Below are positions 61,790 to 64,000 of a stretch of 64,000 nt of DNA, piece after piece. The DNA is from Herbaspirillum chlorophenolicum. Lineage in GTDB: Bacteria; Pseudomonadota; Gammaproteobacteria; Burkholderiales; Burkholderiaceae_D. Position 1 is the first letter of the stretch. The number at the start of each line of letters is the position of its first letter. The stretch spans positions 16,567 to 80,566 of the forward strand of contig NZ_LFLT01000025.1 of NCBI RefSeq assembly GCF_001189955.1. The letters run 5' to 3'. Made by a program: the position numbers and the translations under genes. The notes under the pieces are model-generated. The model ran no database searches. It saw only the letters and a program-made list of their open reading frames with translations, and was not told where the DNA came from.

Positions 61790-62383
61790 GTGGCGAAGAG
61801 TCGTGCAGAAATGGTGGAAGAGACCCGGGCCAAGCTGATCCAGGCGGGCCGCAAGGCCTTTGCGCTACATGGATATGCGGATGCATCCATGGACGACCTC
61901 ACAGCTGAAGCAGGACTGACCCGTGGAGCGCTTTACCATCATTTCGGAGATAAAAAAGGCCTGCTGCAGGCGGTCGTCGACCAGATCGACACGGAGATGG
62001 CAGCCAAGGCGCACGCCTTGAGCGCCAGGGAAAAGGACATCTGGAAGCAACTGCTGGCCGAAGCCATCGCTTACATCAAGATGGCGCTGGAGCCGGAGAT
62101 CCAGCGCATCATTCTGCGCGATGGTCCCGCAGTGCTGGGCGACCCGTCCCAATGGCCGAGCCAGAACGTGTGCCTGGGCAGAACCATGGAGGGGCTTCAA
62201 GGCCTGATTGATGCAGGCGTCATCAAGCCGGTGGATACGGAAGCCACCGCGCGCCTGCTCAATGGCGCTGCACTCAATGCGGCGATGTGGATTGCTTCTT
62301 CGGACAATCCGAAGGCGGTTTTCATCAAAGCGGTGGAGGCGTTCAAACATCTGGCGGGTGGTCTTCTTCAAACCGAGGACTGA
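61790..62383 (+). CDS. TetR-family transcriptional repressor
   Basis: A 197-residue TetR regulator. The helix-turn-helix lies at about residues 28-52 (ASMDDLTAEAGLTRGALYHHFGDKKGLLQAVV), and a ligand-binding helical C-terminal domain follows. I start it at the GTG at 61790 with AGGAG six bases upstream; an in-frame ATG at 61745 would lie inside operator box 2, making it less likely. It presumably represses both itself and ridA through three CATACG-type boxes. Its ligand could be a reactive imine/electrophile given the neighbour (inference). Confidence 0.9.
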   Translation: MAKSRAEMVEETRAKLIQAGRKAFALHGYADASMDDLTAEAGLTRGALYHHFGDKKGLLQAVVDQIDTEMAAKAHALSAREKDIWKQLLAEAIAYIKMALEPEIQRIILRDGPAVLGDPSQWPSQNVCLGRTMEGLQGLIDAGVIKPVDTEATARLLNGAALNAAMWIASSDNPKAVFIKAVEAFKHLAGGLLQTED

Positions 62384-62471
62384 ATGGTTTGGTTGCCATC
62401 CCGATTTCTCAGGATCCAGTGACCAGCTATCAGCCAACAACGGGCGCTTAGGGATGTTCCCGGGAGAAATA

Positions 62472-62756
62472 ATGAGTAACAATCAACAGCTCAACCAGAT
62501 TCTCGAACAGTTCTCTGACTGGGCAATGCCATGGGCGTACCTCCCAGAGACCTTAACGAAAAAAGGACTTACGGCAGAAGACAGTGCTCTCATTGAAAAC
62601 ATCTGGAGCGATGCAAATGCTTCCGCTCATTGGATGGAGCCAAGCTTTCAATCCAGCGCAGACATGGCGGCTGCAGCACTGAAGGGCAAATATTCCTGGC
62701 TAAGTGACGGTGCGCTTCGCAACGTGGTTCGCAGCGCGTCGTATATGTGGAGATAA
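62472..62756 (+). CDS. Small acidic protein of unknown function
   Basis: A 94-residue soluble protein I do not recognise. It starts MSNNQQLNQILEQFSDWAMPWAYLPETL and is helical, with many Trp and Met. GGGAG precedes the ATG at 62472. It is the first of four small genes in an AT-richer stretch that reaches the right edge. Small orphan proteins of this kind are often immunity or accessory proteins of interbacterial toxins, but no toxin is visible here, so that is speculation. Confidence 0.55.
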   Translation: MSNNQQLNQILEQFSDWAMPWAYLPETLTKKGLTAEDSALIENIWSDANASAHWMEPSFQSSADMAAAALKGKYSWLSDGALRNVVRSASYMWR

Positions 62757-62793
62757 CGCTACCGGCCATTTAAAACCAATTAGCAAGAGCTGC

Positions 62794-63036
62794 ATGATCG
62801 ATAAATACATAGTCCGGTCAATAATCAACATGTTCATCTTTCTAGAATTTTCAGATGACGCTTTGGTAAACGAAGACGCGGCAGTTTCTCAGATGGAGGC
62901 ACTTGCATGTGAGCTCCAATGCGCAGCACTGGAAACGAGGATTCATCTATCTGCTCAGATGCGGGAACTTTCCACTGAATATGGTGAGCGCTCGGATTTC
63001 GTGCGAAATCTGCCACAAGCGGTTGGCCTTGAATAA
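62794..63036 (+). CDS. Small protein of unknown function (start uncertain)
   Basis: A possible 80-residue protein from the ATG at 62794 (MIDKYIVRSIINMFIFLEFSDD...), or 68 residues from the ATG at 62830. It has helical periodicity after ALVNEDAAVSQMEALACEL but no domain I know. There is no strong ribosome site at either start. AT-rich context and weak signals make it uncertain; it is listed because it fills the gap between two more convincing genes. Confidence 0.4.
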   Translation: MIDKYIVRSIINMFIFLEFSDDALVNEDAAVSQMEALACELQCAALETRIHLSAQMRELSTEYGERSDFVRNLPQAVGLE

Positions 63037-63112
63037 TGGTCACGATGATCACAATCAGTCATAAGCAAACAAATTCAAGCTAATCTTTAGCAATCAAAAA
63101 AATGTATTCCGT

Positions 63113-63478
63113 GTGAACCATCCATTTTTTGCTATGCCTTTCTTTCCCGTACTATCACCACGGAGCTCAACGTGGATTTTCTTCAACCTGGCAGGGATGG
63201 GGCTGTATTTGCTGCTGGCTTCTCATATATGGCCCCTCCAGGGCGAGGAAGATACTCCGGGGGGCCCGGGTGATGCTTTCTATGTCTTTTTTGTTCTCTG
63301 GCCCTTTCTTCTATTTGTTCTGGTGAGCCATGTCGTATCGTTCTTTCGAATCATCTACAGTTCGGGGGAGAAAAAGCGCGCGTTACTTGCCTGGACCACT
63401 GTTACAGTGCTTTGGGTAGTAACTCTTCTGGTCGATCACGCCAAATATATTCACATGATTTCGGCCGAGTATACGTAA
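63113..63478 (+). CDS. Small three-helix membrane protein of unknown function
   Basis: A 121-residue predicted inner-membrane protein with three hydrophobic helices at about 20-39 (WIFFNLAGMGLYLLLASHIW), 55-82 and 90-112. The loop between the first two contains GEEDTPGGPGD. It starts at the GTG at 63113 or at the internal ATG at 63134. Base composition is clearly lower in GC than the core genome. No family recognised; part of the same accessory stretch as its neighbours. Confidence 0.6.
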   Translation: MNHPFFAMPFFPVLSPRSSTWIFFNLAGMGLYLLLASHIWPLQGEEDTPGGPGDAFYVFFVLWPFLLFVLVSHVVSFFRIIYSSGEKKRALLAWTTVTVLWVVTLLVDHAKYIHMISAEYT

Positions 63479-63535
63479 CAGGGAGCATCCGCAATTGGCC
63501 AGGAGCGGACACTTCAAGACATCGAACATATCAGT

Positions 63536-63846
63536 ATGCGATACCGAGCTCTTCTTATTTTTCTATGTTTTTCGCCACTGAAACTTGGGCGAGCGATTAT
63601 CCGTTGGCCGAGCTGAAAAAGAATCAACCTAGGGACGTGATGAAGCTTATTGATCGTCTTGCAGGCTGTGCACATTGGAGCGGTGAAGAGCCATACGATG
63701 CAGAACGTAAGCGGGAGATCGCTTCGGCTATGAGCGATCTGAGATGCGACCGGTTGGAGAAAGACGAAGCGACAGCCCGGAAACGCTACTCGAAACAACC
63801 ACGCGTACTCAATGTGCTGCAACAGGCAAAAGAATCAAGCTGGTAA
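63536..63846 (+). pseudogene. Secreted small protein gene interrupted by a frameshift in a T5 run
   Basis: From the ATG at 63536 the frame reads MRYRALLIFLCF, a signal-peptide start, but then runs into a stop after PLKLGRAIIRWPS. One base shift at the T5 run (63568-63572) restores a long frame: FATETWASDYPLAELKKNQ to the stop at 63846. Restoring six T residues gives about 103 codons with a signal peptide ending ...ETWA and a mature soluble part with two cysteines (GCAHWS, DLRCDR). The downstream part alone could start at the ATG at 63565 but would lack a signal. Either the gene is broken, or the run was miscounted in assembly. Confidence 0.6.
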
Positions 63847-64000
63847 CTATTATATGCCCCGACGTTAACAACGTCCGCTTCGGATCGATAGAACTGCCGA
63901 AAGTTCGCAATCGGCCAAGAATGCTCATCACTCCGAAATGACTGCTGGTCTCACAATCTATCCTCACCTAACGCCATAGCATGTATAACTTGTTAAACCT
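63847..64000 (+). other. Right edge: no gene seen
   Basis: The last 154 bases contain no convincing gene start or site; a gene could begin just beyond the window. Confidence 0.5.

Overview
The window reads as chromosomal DNA of a GC-rich betaproteobacterium, most likely an Oxalobacteraceae member of the Herbaspirillum/Collimonas type. This rests on the gene order scpB-rluB-rimP-nusA-infB, the style of the proteins and the roughly 60+ % GC of most coding DNA. The assignment is by recognition, not by a database search. There are about 60 protein genes. I found no rRNA, tRNA, CRISPR array, prophage or intact insertion sequence.

Layout. 1-7.3 kb (minus strand): the translation/transcription operon rimP-nusA-infB, preceded by scpB-rluB. 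7.6-15.4 kb: a PAS-GGDEF-EAL c-di-GMP protein, a membrane-anchored glutamate-synthase-like flavoprotein, a TusA-like protein, a Nudix hydrolase and alaS. 15.7-22.7 kb: a Lys/His-rich secreted protein, ugpQ, a LytS/LytTR two-component pair with a 2TM protein, a DUF2269 membrane protein, a 44-residue lipoprotein and glnS. 22.8-31.6 kb: a ZntB/CorA transporter, an EexN-like lipoprotein, a uracil permease, a monooxygenase-fold protein, two tandem DUF3828 lipoproteins, sbcB, a His-rich PadR regulator with twin palindromes, an AhpD-like enzyme and a deoxyribosyltransferase-like protein. 31.9-33.4 kb: an Rrf2/hydrolase pair whose base composition looks foreign. 33.7-38.6 kb: fadE, a zinc metallopeptidase and three small housekeeping-type genes. 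38.7-41.7 kb: a minor-pilin cluster (pilV, pilW, pilX, pilE, fimT) with no pilY1. 41.8-43.6 kb: ribD and ribE. 43.6-52.9 kb: regulators and a sulfur-linked neighbourhood (metY, a DszA/NtaA-type monooxygenase, a DszC/SfnB-type flavoprotein and a solitary MetQ). 53-59 kb: a GlcG/HbpS protein, an MFS exporter, a sirtuin that overlaps it, and a DUF3311/monocarboxylate symporter pair followed by a LysR regulator. 59-64 kb: a large DUF3300 lipoprotein, a ridA/tetR pair sharing three operators, and an AT-richer tail of small orphan genes including one frameshifted secreted protein.

How the parts work together. The first 7 kb is informational: condensin loading (ScpB), rRNA modification (RluB), 30S maturation (RimP), transcription pausing and termination (NusA) and initiation (IF2). 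A terminator-shaped hairpin lies between an apparent sigma-70 promoter and rimP, so this operon may be attenuated, perhaps by NusA itself. Most other regions are two- to five-gene units with a regulator beside its likely target. The regulatory DNA is often the clearest signal: twin 12-14 bp palindromes between padR and the AhpD-like gene, a 7-bp inverted repeat at the Rrf2/hydrolase promoter, and three CATACG-N3-CGTATG-type boxes between ridA and tetR. I saw no complete, obviously undescribed multi-gene system. The best candidates for follow-up are the rimP-nusA leader, the padR/AhpD regulatory unit, the ridA/tetR unit, the pilY1-less pilin cluster and the orphan small genes at the right edge.
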